Notes under the pieces: model-generated
Told to the model about the DNA's origin: nothing
Seen by the model: only the letters and a program-made list of their open reading frames with translations
Databases searched by the model: none
Shown here: in pieces, positions 42,937 to 50,482 of the stretch
Layout of the letters: each line of letters begins with the position of its first letter
Numbering within the stretch: position 1 is the stretch's first letter
Source: Sphaerisporangium rufum
GTDB taxonomy: Bacteria > Actinomycetota > Actinomycetes > Streptosporangiales > Streptosporangiaceae
Length of the DNA: 64,000 nucleotides
Assembly: GCF_016863395.1 (NCBI RefSeq)
Contig: NZ_BOOU01000052.1
Span: 1 to 64,000, forward strand
Direction of reading: 5' to 3'
Program-made: the position numbers and the translations under genes

Positions 42937-45311
42937 CAGGCCCTCCCCAGGATCGCCAGCACGGTGCGCACGGCCGGTGCCGCGCGCTCTTCGTCGGTCT
43001 CGGGCGCGGCCGCCGCCGTCTCGCCGGCGGCCACCCGCCGGCCGACGGCCCGGCGCTCGGGCGCCGGGAACGCCCCGAAGGTGCGGCGCAGCAGCGGCAG
43101 CACGTCGACGAAGGCCTCGCCGGACAGGCCGGTGAGCCAGGCGTCGACCAGGCCGAGCAACGCCTGGTCGTGAACCAGCAGCAGGCCGCCGCCCGACAGG
43201 AAGCCCTCGACCCAGGTGGCCGCCCGGGCGGGCGGGTTGCCCGGGGACATCGACCGGGACATCCGCCGCGCCACCTCCTCGGCCGCGAACTCGCCGGCGT
43301 CCAGCAGGATGCGGGTGAGCCGGCCGTCGATCAGGCCGGGCAGGCCGCGCCGCCCGGCGAGGCCGCGCAGGGCGGCCGTCCAGGCGTCGCCGCGCGAGCC
43401 GAGCAGGCCGGCGGCGGCGTGCACCGCGTCGATATGGCCGGCCAGCTCGCGGGCCGCGTCGTCGTCCAACCCGGTGACCGCGGCGGGCAGCCCGGCGCAC
43501 ACCCGGTCGAGCAGGGAGGCGACGATGCCGGCCAGCCCGTCGGCCGGCGTGCCGCGCACGTCGCCGTACCGCTGGGCGCGCACCAGCGCCGGCAGCGCGG
43601 CCATCAGGTGGGTGACGTCGTTGTCCAGCGCCGCCCGGGCCGAGATGGCCGACAGCACGGCGGGCAGCGCGCCGGGCAGGTCGGCGAGCAGGCACCGCTC
43701 GGCCAGGCCGGTGAGCTCCGCCAGGGACGCCGCGGTCCGGCCGGGCCGGCGCGCGGCGCCCGGACCCGCGGGATCCGGCGGCCTGGAGCCCGGGCCGGCC
43801 AGCTCGCGGACCCGCCCGGTGGCGGCGGCCGGCACGGTGGTGCCGTACGCGCCCGCCTCGATCAGCTCGATGTCGAACTCGGGCCGCCATTCGAGCGTCC
43901 ACGACTCGCGGAAGGTGCCCTTGCCCCGGGCCTCCCGGGGCCGGCCCCAGGGGACGCCGAGCAGCGCCAGCCGGTGCAGCAGCCGGCTGCGGTCGAGATC
44001 GAGTTGTTTGCGCAGGTCGAGGTCGAGCTCGCGTTCGAGCGCCTCGGCGCGCAGCTTCAGCCTGCGCTGCCGGTCGCGCAGGTCGCGTTGCAGCGGCACC
44101 ATCGGCGTGGTGTCCGGCACCGCGCCGAGCCGCTCGCCGACCACCATCCGGCGCTGCACCAGCTCGACCGGCAGGTCGTCACCCTCGCACAGCACCGCCC
44201 GCACGGCCTCGGTGACCTCCCCCAGCCCGGCGAGCGGCCGGCCGCGGACGGTGGCCAGCGCCTCCGCCAGCCGGACGGCCTCGATGACGTGGGCGGAGGA
44301 CACCGGCAGGTCCTCCTCGCGCAGCACCGCCGCGGCGGCCGCCAGCCACCGCTCGACCGGCCGGTCGGCCGCGGCGAACAGGTGGTCGTACCAGCCGGGC
44401 GAGGTGACGCCGGCGCCGTACCCGCTCCACGACGCGAGCCGGCCGTAGGTCCACGGCACCCAGGTGACCTCGACCTTCACCTTGGGCAGGCCCTTCAGCA
44501 GGCGGTCGTCCGGCGCGCCGGGGCCGGGCCGGACCAGCGCCGGGACGTGCCAGGCGCCGCAGACGACCGCGACGTTCCGGTACCCCTCCTTGGCGGCGGC
44601 CCGCATGGTCCGGCGCATGTACGCCTCGCGCCGGGCCTCGCGCTCGTCCGGCACGTGCCCTTCCCGCACCGCGGCCATCGCGTCGGCGATCACCTCGAAG
44701 GGCGTGTCCCCCCGGTGCTCGACCGCGTCCTCCCACCAGCGTTCGGGATCGTCATAGCCGGCCGCCCGGGCCAGCTCCCCGATGGGATCACGCCGCTCCC
44801 CCACCACCGGAGCGCCCGGCGCACCGCCGGCATCGTCCGCCCGCGTCTCCGGCCCGGCCGGTACCTGCCCGGCGTCCCGATCGCCCGGCGCCTGATCACT
44901 CCCGGCGCCCGGGCCGGACCCCGCCGGGGCCGGACCGGAGCCCGCCGAACCCGGACCAGGAGCGGCGGGCTCCGCGAGACCCGGGACGGGCTCGGCCAGG
45001 GCGTGCGCGGCGGGCAGGTCGCAGAACCGGACCGGGACGCCGGCGGCCAGCGCGTGGCGGATCGCCTGCCACTCGGGGGAGAAGGCGGCGAACGGCCAGA
45101 ACGCCGCCCGGGACGACTCGCCGGGCACGTGCGCCAGCAGCGCCACCGGGGGCTCCATGCCCGGGTCGCCGGCCAGGTGGACCAGCGGGTCGGCCTCCGG
45201 CGGGCCCTCGATGAGCACGATGTCGGGACGCAGGCGGGCCAGCTCGGCGGCCACCGCGCGGGCCGACCCCGGGCCGTGGTGCCGCACCCCCATCACGGTG
45301 AACGTGGTCAT
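42936..45311 (-). CDS. DUF5682-family protein with TraB/TIKI-like motifs
   Basis: The 791-aa protein begins TVMGVRHHGPGSARAVAAEL, followed by DIVLIEGPPEADPL. Further in are REAYMRRTMRAAAKEG and VAVVCGAWHVPALV. G-x-x-H near the start, the Glu of IEGPPE, an R-x-x-M helix and a late G-x-x-H are the shared landmarks of the TraB/PrgY/TIKI/EreA-like fold, so a metal- or His-dependent hydrolase is possible. A Pro/Gly/Ala insertion sits at residues ~100-165. The C-terminal half is helical. It is encoded between the MoxR-like AAA gene and the vWA gene. The family has no established activity. Confidence 0.82.
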   Translation of the reverse strand: MTTFTVMGVRHHGPGSARAVAAELARLRPDIVLIEGPPEADPLVHLAGDPGMEPPVALLAHVPGESSRAAFWPFAAFSPEWQAIRHALAAGVPVRFCDLPAAHALAEPVPGLAEPAAPGPGSAGSGPAPAGSGPGAGSDQAPGDRDAGQVPAGPETRADDAGGAPGAPVVGERRDPIGELARAAGYDDPERWWEDAVEHRGDTPFEVIADAMAAVREGHVPDEREARREAYMRRTMRAAAKEGYRNVAVVCGAWHVPALVRPGPGAPDDRLLKGLPKVKVEVTWVPWTYGRLASWSGYGAGVTSPGWYDHLFAAADRPVERWLAAAAAVLREEDLPVSSAHVIEAVRLAEALATVRGRPLAGLGEVTEAVRAVLCEGDDLPVELVQRRMVVGERLGAVPDTTPMVPLQRDLRDRQRRLKLRAEALERELDLDLRKQLDLDRSRLLHRLALLGVPWGRPREARGKGTFRESWTLEWRPEFDIELIEAGAYGTTVPAAATGRVRELAGPGSRPPDPAGPGAARRPGRTAASLAELTGLAERCLLADLPGALPAVLSAISARAALDNDVTHLMAALPALVRAQRYGDVRGTPADGLAGIVASLLDRVCAGLPAAVTGLDDDAARELAGHIDAVHAAAGLLGSRGDAWTAALRGLAGRRGLPGLIDGRLTRILLDAGEFAAEEVARRMSRSMSPGNPPARAATWVEGFLSGGGLLLVHDQALLGLVDAWLTGLSGEAFVDVLPLLRRTFGAFPAPERRAVGRRVAAGETAAAAPETDEERAAPAVRTVLAILGRA

Positions 45312-45434
45312 CCCCGCTCCCTTCTTCGCAGCTCCACCCGGCCGGCCGTCACCGCTCGGCGCGGCCGGGCCGAAGCGCAGGCGGCCGGCCCCGTCCCGCC
45401 CGGCGGGCCCGGTGCCGGCCGGGCGCGCACCGGC

Positions 45435-46502
45435 TCAGGACGCATCGCGGCAGGCGCGGTAGAAGTCACGCCAGTCAGTGCGCTCCCGCACGACGGTCTC
45501 CAGGTACTCCTGCCAGATCACCCGGTCCGACACCGGGTCCTGCACCACCGCTCCGACGATGCCCGCCGCCACGTCGCCGGCGCGCAGCACGCCGTCGCCG
45601 AAGTGCGCGGCCAGCGCGATGCCGCTGGTCACCACGGAGATGGCCTCGGCGGTGCTCAGGGTGCCGCTCGGCGACTTCACCGTGGTGCGGCCGTCGGCGG
45701 TCACCCCGGCGCGCAGCTCGCGGAACACCGTCACCACCCGCCGGATCTCGGTGAGGCCGGCCGCCTCGGACGGCAGGTCGAGGGAGCGGCCCAGCTGGGC
45801 GACCCGCCGGGCGACGATGTCCACCTCCTCCTCGGCAGTGGCCGGCACCGGCAGCACCACCGTGTTGAACCGGCGGCGCAGCGCGCTGGACAGCTCGTTG
45901 ACGCCGCGGTCGCGGTCGTTGGCGGTGGCGATCACGTTGAACCCGCGGGCCGCCTGCACCTCCTCGTTCAGCTCGGGGATCGGCAGCGTCTTCTCCGACA
46001 GCACCGTGATCAGCGCGTCCTGCACGTCGGAGGGCATCCGGGTGAGCTCCTCCACCCGGGCCAGCCGCCCCTCCGCCATGGCCCGCATGACCGGGCTCGG
46101 GGTCAGCGCGGCCCGCGACGGCCCCTCCGCCAGCAGCCGGGCGTAGTTCCAGCCGTACCGGACGGCCTCCTCGGCGGTGCCCGCCGTTCCCTGCACCAGC
46201 AGCGTCGAGTCACCGCTGATCGCCGCGGCCAGGTGCTCCGACAGCCAGGTCTTGGCGGTGCCCGGCACACCGAGCAGCAGCAGCGCGCGGTCGGTGGCCA
46301 GGGTCGCGACGGCCACCTCCACGATGCGGCGCGGCCCGATGTACTTGGGCGTCACCTGCGCACCGTCGCCGAGCAGGTAGGTGGTGACCGCCCACGGCGA
46401 GAGCCGCCAGCCGGGCGGCCGCGGCCGGTCGTCGGACTTGGCCAGCAGCGCCAGCTCCTCGGCGAACTGGTCCTCCGCGTGCGGTCGCAGAACGGTCGTC
46501 AT
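45435..46502 (-). CDS. MoxR-type AAA+ ATPase
   Basis: The 355-aa AAA+ protein has Walker A LLLLGVPGTAKTWLSEHLA, Walker B ARVEELTRM (weak, in the usual MoxR position before the DVQDALITVLSE sensor region), sensor 1 FNVIATANDRDRGVNEL and the arginine-finger region SALRRRFNTVVLP. MoxR ATPases partner with vWA proteins as chaperones that assemble or activate target enzymes. Start ATG 46502 follows CGGAG. It lies between the DUF5691 and DUF5682 genes on the same strand, with gaps of 52 and 123 bp. Confidence 0.9.
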   Translation of the reverse strand: MTTVLRPHAEDQFAEELALLAKSDDRPRPPGWRLSPWAVTTYLLGDGAQVTPKYIGPRRIVEVAVATLATDRALLLLGVPGTAKTWLSEHLAAAISGDSTLLVQGTAGTAEEAVRYGWNYARLLAEGPSRAALTPSPVMRAMAEGRLARVEELTRMPSDVQDALITVLSEKTLPIPELNEEVQAARGFNVIATANDRDRGVNELSSALRRRFNTVVLPVPATAEEEVDIVARRVAQLGRSLDLPSEAAGLTEIRRVVTVFRELRAGVTADGRTTVKSPSGTLSTAEAISVVTSGIALAAHFGDGVLRAGDVAAGIVGAVVQDPVSDRVIWQEYLETVVRERTDWRDFYRACRDAS

Positions 46503-46554
46503 CACATCTCCGTGATCGGTCGAGGGGATCTTGAGGGGGCATCGGCCGGCGGGA

Positions 46555-48054
46555 TCAGCCCGGTGGTCGTCGATCACCGGGCGGCCCCAGCTCGGCCAGC
46601 ATGTCGAAGCGGAAGCGCAGGGTGGCGGCGGCCTCCTGGACGGGCGGCTCCGGCGAGCGCGCGGCGGCGGCCGCGTGCATGGCCGGGTCGGCGCGCTCCC
46701 CGGCCAGCCGGACCAGCTCGGCCAGATTCCACGGCTGGCGGCCGGCGGTATCGACGATCTTGTCGAGCACCGCGCCGGTCAGCGCCGCGCCCCACGGCGC
46801 CGGCACCCCGCCCAGCATCATGATCAGCTGTCCGTCGACGGGCTGGTCGCGCACCAGCTCGGCCGCCCTGTCGGCGCGTTCCTCGACGGGCAGGACGGCC
46901 AGCAGGTCGGTGAGCGGCTCGACGGCGAACAGCGCGCGCGCCCAGGTCGGGTCGTTCTGCAGCACGGTGGCCCGCTCCCAGCCGAGCCTGATCTCCCGGG
47001 ACCACTCGCCGCGGTTGAGCGCCACGATCTCCTTGGCGGTGCGGCCGAGATGGGCGGTCCAGAACGGCAGCGGGGTGTGCGCGATGATCTGCTGCAGCCA
47101 CCAGCTGCGCTGCCCGGTGCCGCCCGGGGCGCGCAGCCGGATGCCGTCGCGTTCCATTCCGCCGTCGCACGCCTGCGGCGGCTCGGCGTGCAACATGTCA
47201 CCGGCCGGTCGTACGCAGGCCGCGGCCCGCGCGGCCATCCGGCGGCCGAGCCGGGAGTCGGGAAGGCGGGTCAGCAGGTCGGCCGCCTGGGTGCGCACCT
47301 CGCGCCGCCGGTCGTCCAGTGCCGACTCCAGGAACGGCTCGTCGGCCATGGACAACCCGTCAGCCAGCGCGTTGACGAAGGCGGCCCGGTCTTCGGGCGC
47401 CTCCCGGTCCCAGCCGGAGAGCAGCAGCGTGCGGGCCCGGGCGGGGTCGACGGCTCGCAGCCCGCGCAGCGCCGACAGCCGGTCGCCGCGGGTGCCGAAC
47501 TCCCACCGGCGCAGCGTCTCGGCGTCCGGCCCGCCGCCCGCCGCGTCGCCGGCGGCGGGCGGCGGGGCACCACCGGGCGTGGTGGCCTCGTGCAGCAGGT
47601 AGCCCCACGGCGGGTTGAGCCCGGCGAGCCAGCGGCCGCGCTCCCCGGCCAGCACGCCGATCGGGGCGCGCAGCGAGCGATCGCGGGCGCCGAGGTCCAG
47701 CACGCGCGGCAGCAGGCCCGGCGGCAGCCGCAGGCCGCGGGCCGCGGCCGCCTCCAGCCATTCCGCCAGCAGCCGCGGCTGCTCCCCGTCGAGCATGCGC
47801 GCCACCCGGTCACCGGCGGCGCGCGGCACCGGCGGCTGCGCCTCGGCGGGCGCGGCGGGCAGCGGCCGGCCCCGGGACGGCCGGCGGCCCGCCCGCGCCC
47901 CGACGACGTGCGCCGCGGCCCGGTCCAGCAGGCCCGGCGCCGGTCGCCGGTCGGTGCCGACCAGTGCCGCCGACACCAGACGCTCCCATTCCGCCACCGC
48001 GACCACGTCCGGCGCCGGGCCGGGCGACGCTTCGGGGTCGTCGATCGTGCTCAC
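46555..48054 (-). CDS. DUF5691-family protein
   Basis: The 499-aa protein is helical and repeat-like, with HEAT-like segments (EDRAAFVNALADGLSMADEP, FLESALDDRRREVRTQAADL, LTRLPDSRLGRRMAARA) in the middle and conserved WWLQQIIAHTPLPFW, SREIRLGWERATVLQNDPTW near the C-terminus. It matches the uncharacterised DUF5691 group, which is usually found in this gene neighbourhood. No catalytic motif is evident. Scaffold or adaptor function is inferred from the HEAT-like pattern. GTG at 48054 overlaps the SWIM-gene stop (GTGA), showing translational coupling. Confidence 0.82.
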   Translation of the reverse strand: MSTIDDPEASPGPAPDVVAVAEWERLVSAALVGTDRRPAPGLLDRAAAHVVGARAGRRPSRGRPLPAAPAEAQPPVPRAAGDRVARMLDGEQPRLLAEWLEAAAARGLRLPPGLLPRVLDLGARDRSLRAPIGVLAGERGRWLAGLNPPWGYLLHEATTPGGAPPPAAGDAAGGGPDAETLRRWEFGTRGDRLSALRGLRAVDPARARTLLLSGWDREAPEDRAAFVNALADGLSMADEPFLESALDDRRREVRTQAADLLTRLPDSRLGRRMAARAAACVRPAGDMLHAEPPQACDGGMERDGIRLRAPGGTGQRSWWLQQIIAHTPLPFWTAHLGRTAKEIVALNRGEWSREIRLGWERATVLQNDPTWARALFAVEPLTDLLAVLPVEERADRAAELVRDQPVDGQLIMMLGGVPAPWGAALTGAVLDKIVDTAGRQPWNLAELVRLAGERADPAMHAAAAARSPEPPVQEAAATLRFRFDMLAELGPPGDRRPPG

Positions 48055-49478
48055 AGCAGAACCACCTCTCCGTCTTCGGCCCACGCGCTGAGCGGGCGCA
48101 GGCCGTCCGGGGTCCATTCGGCGGCCACGGTCAGCGGATGGCCGCCCGACACCGCGAGCAACCGCCAGGGCGTGCCGCCCGCCGGATGCAGCGCCAGGCC
48201 GTCCACCGCAGGACCGGCCGGCTCGTCGTCCTCGGCGACGGGCCCGCCTTCGGCCGCCGGTGCGGCGGACGGGCCGGGCGGATGGCCGAGCAGCCAGCCG
48301 TCCCGGCCCCGGGCCGGCACCACGCCCGACAGCAGCACCGGCCAGGAGTCGAGCCAGGGGTCGCCCGCCAGGGCGGCGGCCACCTCCGCCAGCGCCTCGG
48401 CCACGCCACCCCCGGGCGGCGTGGTCGCGGGGAGCGCGCCATGCCGGGCGGCCACCAGGGCGCGCAGCGGTGCCGCGCCCGGATAGAAGGCCAGCTCGGC
48501 CTCGACGCGCGACCCGCTGACCAGGGAGGCGTCCAGCGCCTGCCCCGGCGGCGCGAAGGACAGCACCAGCGCGAACCTGCCGGTGGACTCGCCCTTCAGC
48601 CAGACCCGGCGGGACATGAGGTTGTCCTGCTGGTCGTCGCGGTGCCCCAGCACGTGCCACCGGTCGCGCAGCACCGGGCCGGCCAGCACCTCCTCCCGGG
48701 CGACCTGGAAACCGACCCGCGAGCGGACGGTGTCGCGCAGCGGGCCCGGCAGCTCCGGCGCGCGGTGATATCCGGTCGCGAGCAGGTGCAGCAGGCCGTA
48801 CTCGCCCAGCAGGCGGGCCGGCCAGTCTTCGGCGGTGAGCACCGAGGGCAGCCGCGACACCACCCCCGCCACGCCGGCGGCCTGCGCGTCGACCAGGCGC
48901 CGGGCCAGGTCCGTCCACTGCGCGGGCGCGCCCTGCCGGGCCCCGGCGACCCCGTGGGCGATCTGGTCGGCCAGCCAGCGCTCCAGCTCCGACAGGCCCG
49001 CGGCCACCCGCTCCTCCCGCTGGGCGGCCCGGCGGGCGGCGGCCTGCTGGTCACCGCCGCCCGCGTCGCGCCGGGCCCCGTCCGCGGCCGCGGCGGGCGG
49101 GCCGGCCGCCTCGGGTGCCGGGCTCGCGGCCTTGGCCGCGCGGGCGCGGCGCTGCTCGAGCCACTCGGCCGCCCAGGGCGGCGCGTCGGCCGGCGGCACG
49201 CCGTCGGCCGACCAGAGCAGCAGCAGGCCGAGCGCGTGCTTGCACGGGAACTTCCGGCTCGGGCAGCTGCACCGGTAGGCCGGCTCGGCGAGATCGACAC
49301 AGGCGCGGTACGGCGTGGCACCGCTGCCCTTGCACTCGCCCCACAGCAGCCCGGCCGCGAGCCCGGCGGCCGGCCACTTCGCCGGGCCGCTCACGCTGTG
49401 CGCCCCCTTCTGGGAGGAGGCGTCGGGGGCGAGCGCGAGCACCTGATCACGGCTCCAACGTTCGATCACGAGCGGCAC
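48051..49478 (-). CDS. SWIM zinc-finger family protein (first gene of the five-gene operon)
   Basis: The 475-aa protein has a SWIM zinc finger near residue 70-90, YRCSCPSRKFPCKHALGL (C-x-C-x(n)-C-x-H), preceded by WGECKGSGATPYRACVDL. The rest is an alpha/beta region with no recognised fold. SWIM fingers bind DNA, RNA or protein partners; here it probably recruits a target for the MoxR/vWA pair. GTG at 49478 is chosen because GGAGGGCG lies about 9 nt upstream, and an upstream in-frame start near 49571 is less likely. No regulator lies nearby. Confidence 0.87.
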   Translation of the reverse strand: MPLVIERWSRDQVLALAPDASSQKGAHSVSGPAKWPAAGLAAGLLWGECKGSGATPYRACVDLAEPAYRCSCPSRKFPCKHALGLLLLWSADGVPPADAPPWAAEWLEQRRARAAKAASPAPEAAGPPAAAADGARRDAGGGDQQAAARRAAQREERVAAGLSELERWLADQIAHGVAGARQGAPAQWTDLARRLVDAQAAGVAGVVSRLPSVLTAEDWPARLLGEYGLLHLLATGYHRAPELPGPLRDTVRSRVGFQVAREEVLAGPVLRDRWHVLGHRDDQQDNLMSRRVWLKGESTGRFALVLSFAPPGQALDASLVSGSRVEAELAFYPGAAPLRALVAARHGALPATTPPGGGVAEALAEVAAALAGDPWLDSWPVLLSGVVPARGRDGWLLGHPPGPSAAPAAEGGPVAEDDEPAGPAVDGLALHPAGGTPWRLLAVSGGHPLTVAAEWTPDGLRPLSAWAEDGEVVLL

Positions 49479-49648
49479 ACTATCGGCGCCCTCCGACAAA
49501 ATCCGGCCCTCGTCAGGGCCAACACTCCCAGGTGAAAGGGCAGATCTTCCCACTCGCCCCGCCCAAGACACCTAGGACGAACTCGACACGAACCCGACCC
49601 CGCCCCCCCATGGAGCCTCACCTCCCCACCGCCCCACCGACCGTCACG

Positions 49649-49755
49649 TCATCCGCCGCAGGCCCCTCCCAGGCCGCTCCGGCGAGGCGGACTCCCCCAT
49701 TTCGCGCGGAGCGAGTGATTCATCCGCCGTAGGCCCCTCCCAGGCCGGTTCGGGC
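49649..49755 (+). repeat. Two-copy repeat, 71-bp period
   Basis: TCATCCGCCG(C/T)AGGCCCCTCCCAGGCCG occurs at 49649 and again at 49720 with only a few differences. Between the copies is CGGAGCGAGTGATT, which has a relative (GGAGGAGCGAGTAAG) just after the second copy. Confidence 0.7.
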
Positions 49756-49859
49756 GCGCCGGTGTTGTGAGGAGGAGCGAGTAAGCCTGAGGAACGAAGA
49801 CTTGCGAGCGACGCTCGAACAACGCCGGCTGAAGGCGCCCGAACCCGCGCGCGCGAAGC

Positions 49860-49893
49860 GCGCGCCAAAAAACACAGCGCGCCAAGAAACACC
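49860..49893 (+). repeat. Two tandem 17-bp repeats (GCGCGCCAA-AAACAC)
   Basis: GCGCGCCAAAAAACACA is followed immediately by GCGCGCCAAGAAACACC. The pair is just upstream of the VOC gene promoter region. Confidence 0.7.
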
Positions 49894-49927
49894 GCATAAG
49901 TAATCGTCGTCGGGTACGCAGGAGGGC

Positions 49928-50293
49928 ATGAGTCTTATCTGGGAGCAAGTGGTGATCGACGCGGCCGACCCGGTCCGGCTGGGCGAATGGTGGTCCAAGG
50001 CCCTGGGCTGGGTGGTCGTCAACGGGTCGGCGGACGAGTACGAGATCCGGGTGGCCGAGGAGATCCTCCCCGGGCTGCTGTTCGCGCCGGTCCCCGAGGG
50101 CAAGAAGGCGAAGAACCGGCTGCACCTGGACTTCCGGCCCCAGGACCAGCAGGTGGAGGTGGAGCGGCTGCTGGCCCTGGGCGCGACCAGGGTGGACGTC
50201 GGCCAGGACGAGGACGTGTCGTGGGTGACACTCGCCGACCCGGAGGGCAACGAGTTCTGCGTCCTCGGCGCGCGCGCGTCCCAGCACGGCTGA
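49928..50293 (+). CDS. VOC (glyoxalase-like) superfamily protein
   Basis: The 121-aa protein shows the paired beta-alpha-beta-beta-beta fold of VOC proteins: WEQVVIDAADPVRLGEWWSK, RLHLDFRPQDQQVEVERLLA and TLADPEGNEFCVLG, the last carrying the Glu that usually binds metal. Actinobacterial VOC proteins include bleomycin-resistance-like binders and many enzymes; no specific substrate is proposed. ATG is preceded by GCAGGAGGGC, an excellent ribosome binding site. It is the first gene of the accessory-looking stretch. Confidence 0.88.
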   Translation: MSLIWEQVVIDAADPVRLGEWWSKALGWVVVNGSADEYEIRVAEEILPGLLFAPVPEGKKAKNRLHLDFRPQDQQVEVERLLALGATRVDVGQDEDVSWVTLADPEGNEFCVLGARASQHG

Positions 50294-50482
50294 CCGGCGG
50301 GACCTCACCGGTGACCGCCGGCGAGGTCCGTACCGCCCTGCCGTGACCCGAGCCGTCCGGCGGGCGGGCAGATGGGGGGCGCGGTGACATCGCTGGTTGT
50401 CCCGGTTCCGCGCCGGGGTGGGCGGTAGCATCGGGCGGTTCATGAAAAATCGCTTCGCATCGCTTCCAGGAGGCGCTCCGAC

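Larger units (their letters stand above)
49479..49927. other. Intergenic region with direct repeats, no gene
   Basis: This 449-bp spacer separates the SWIM operon (minus strand) from the VOC gene (plus strand). It contains two copies of a ~36-bp repeat with a 71-bp period (49649-49684, 49720-49755) and two adjacent 17-bp repeats (49860-49893). The G+C content drops near 49865-49900. No coding region was recognised. Confidence 0.6.
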
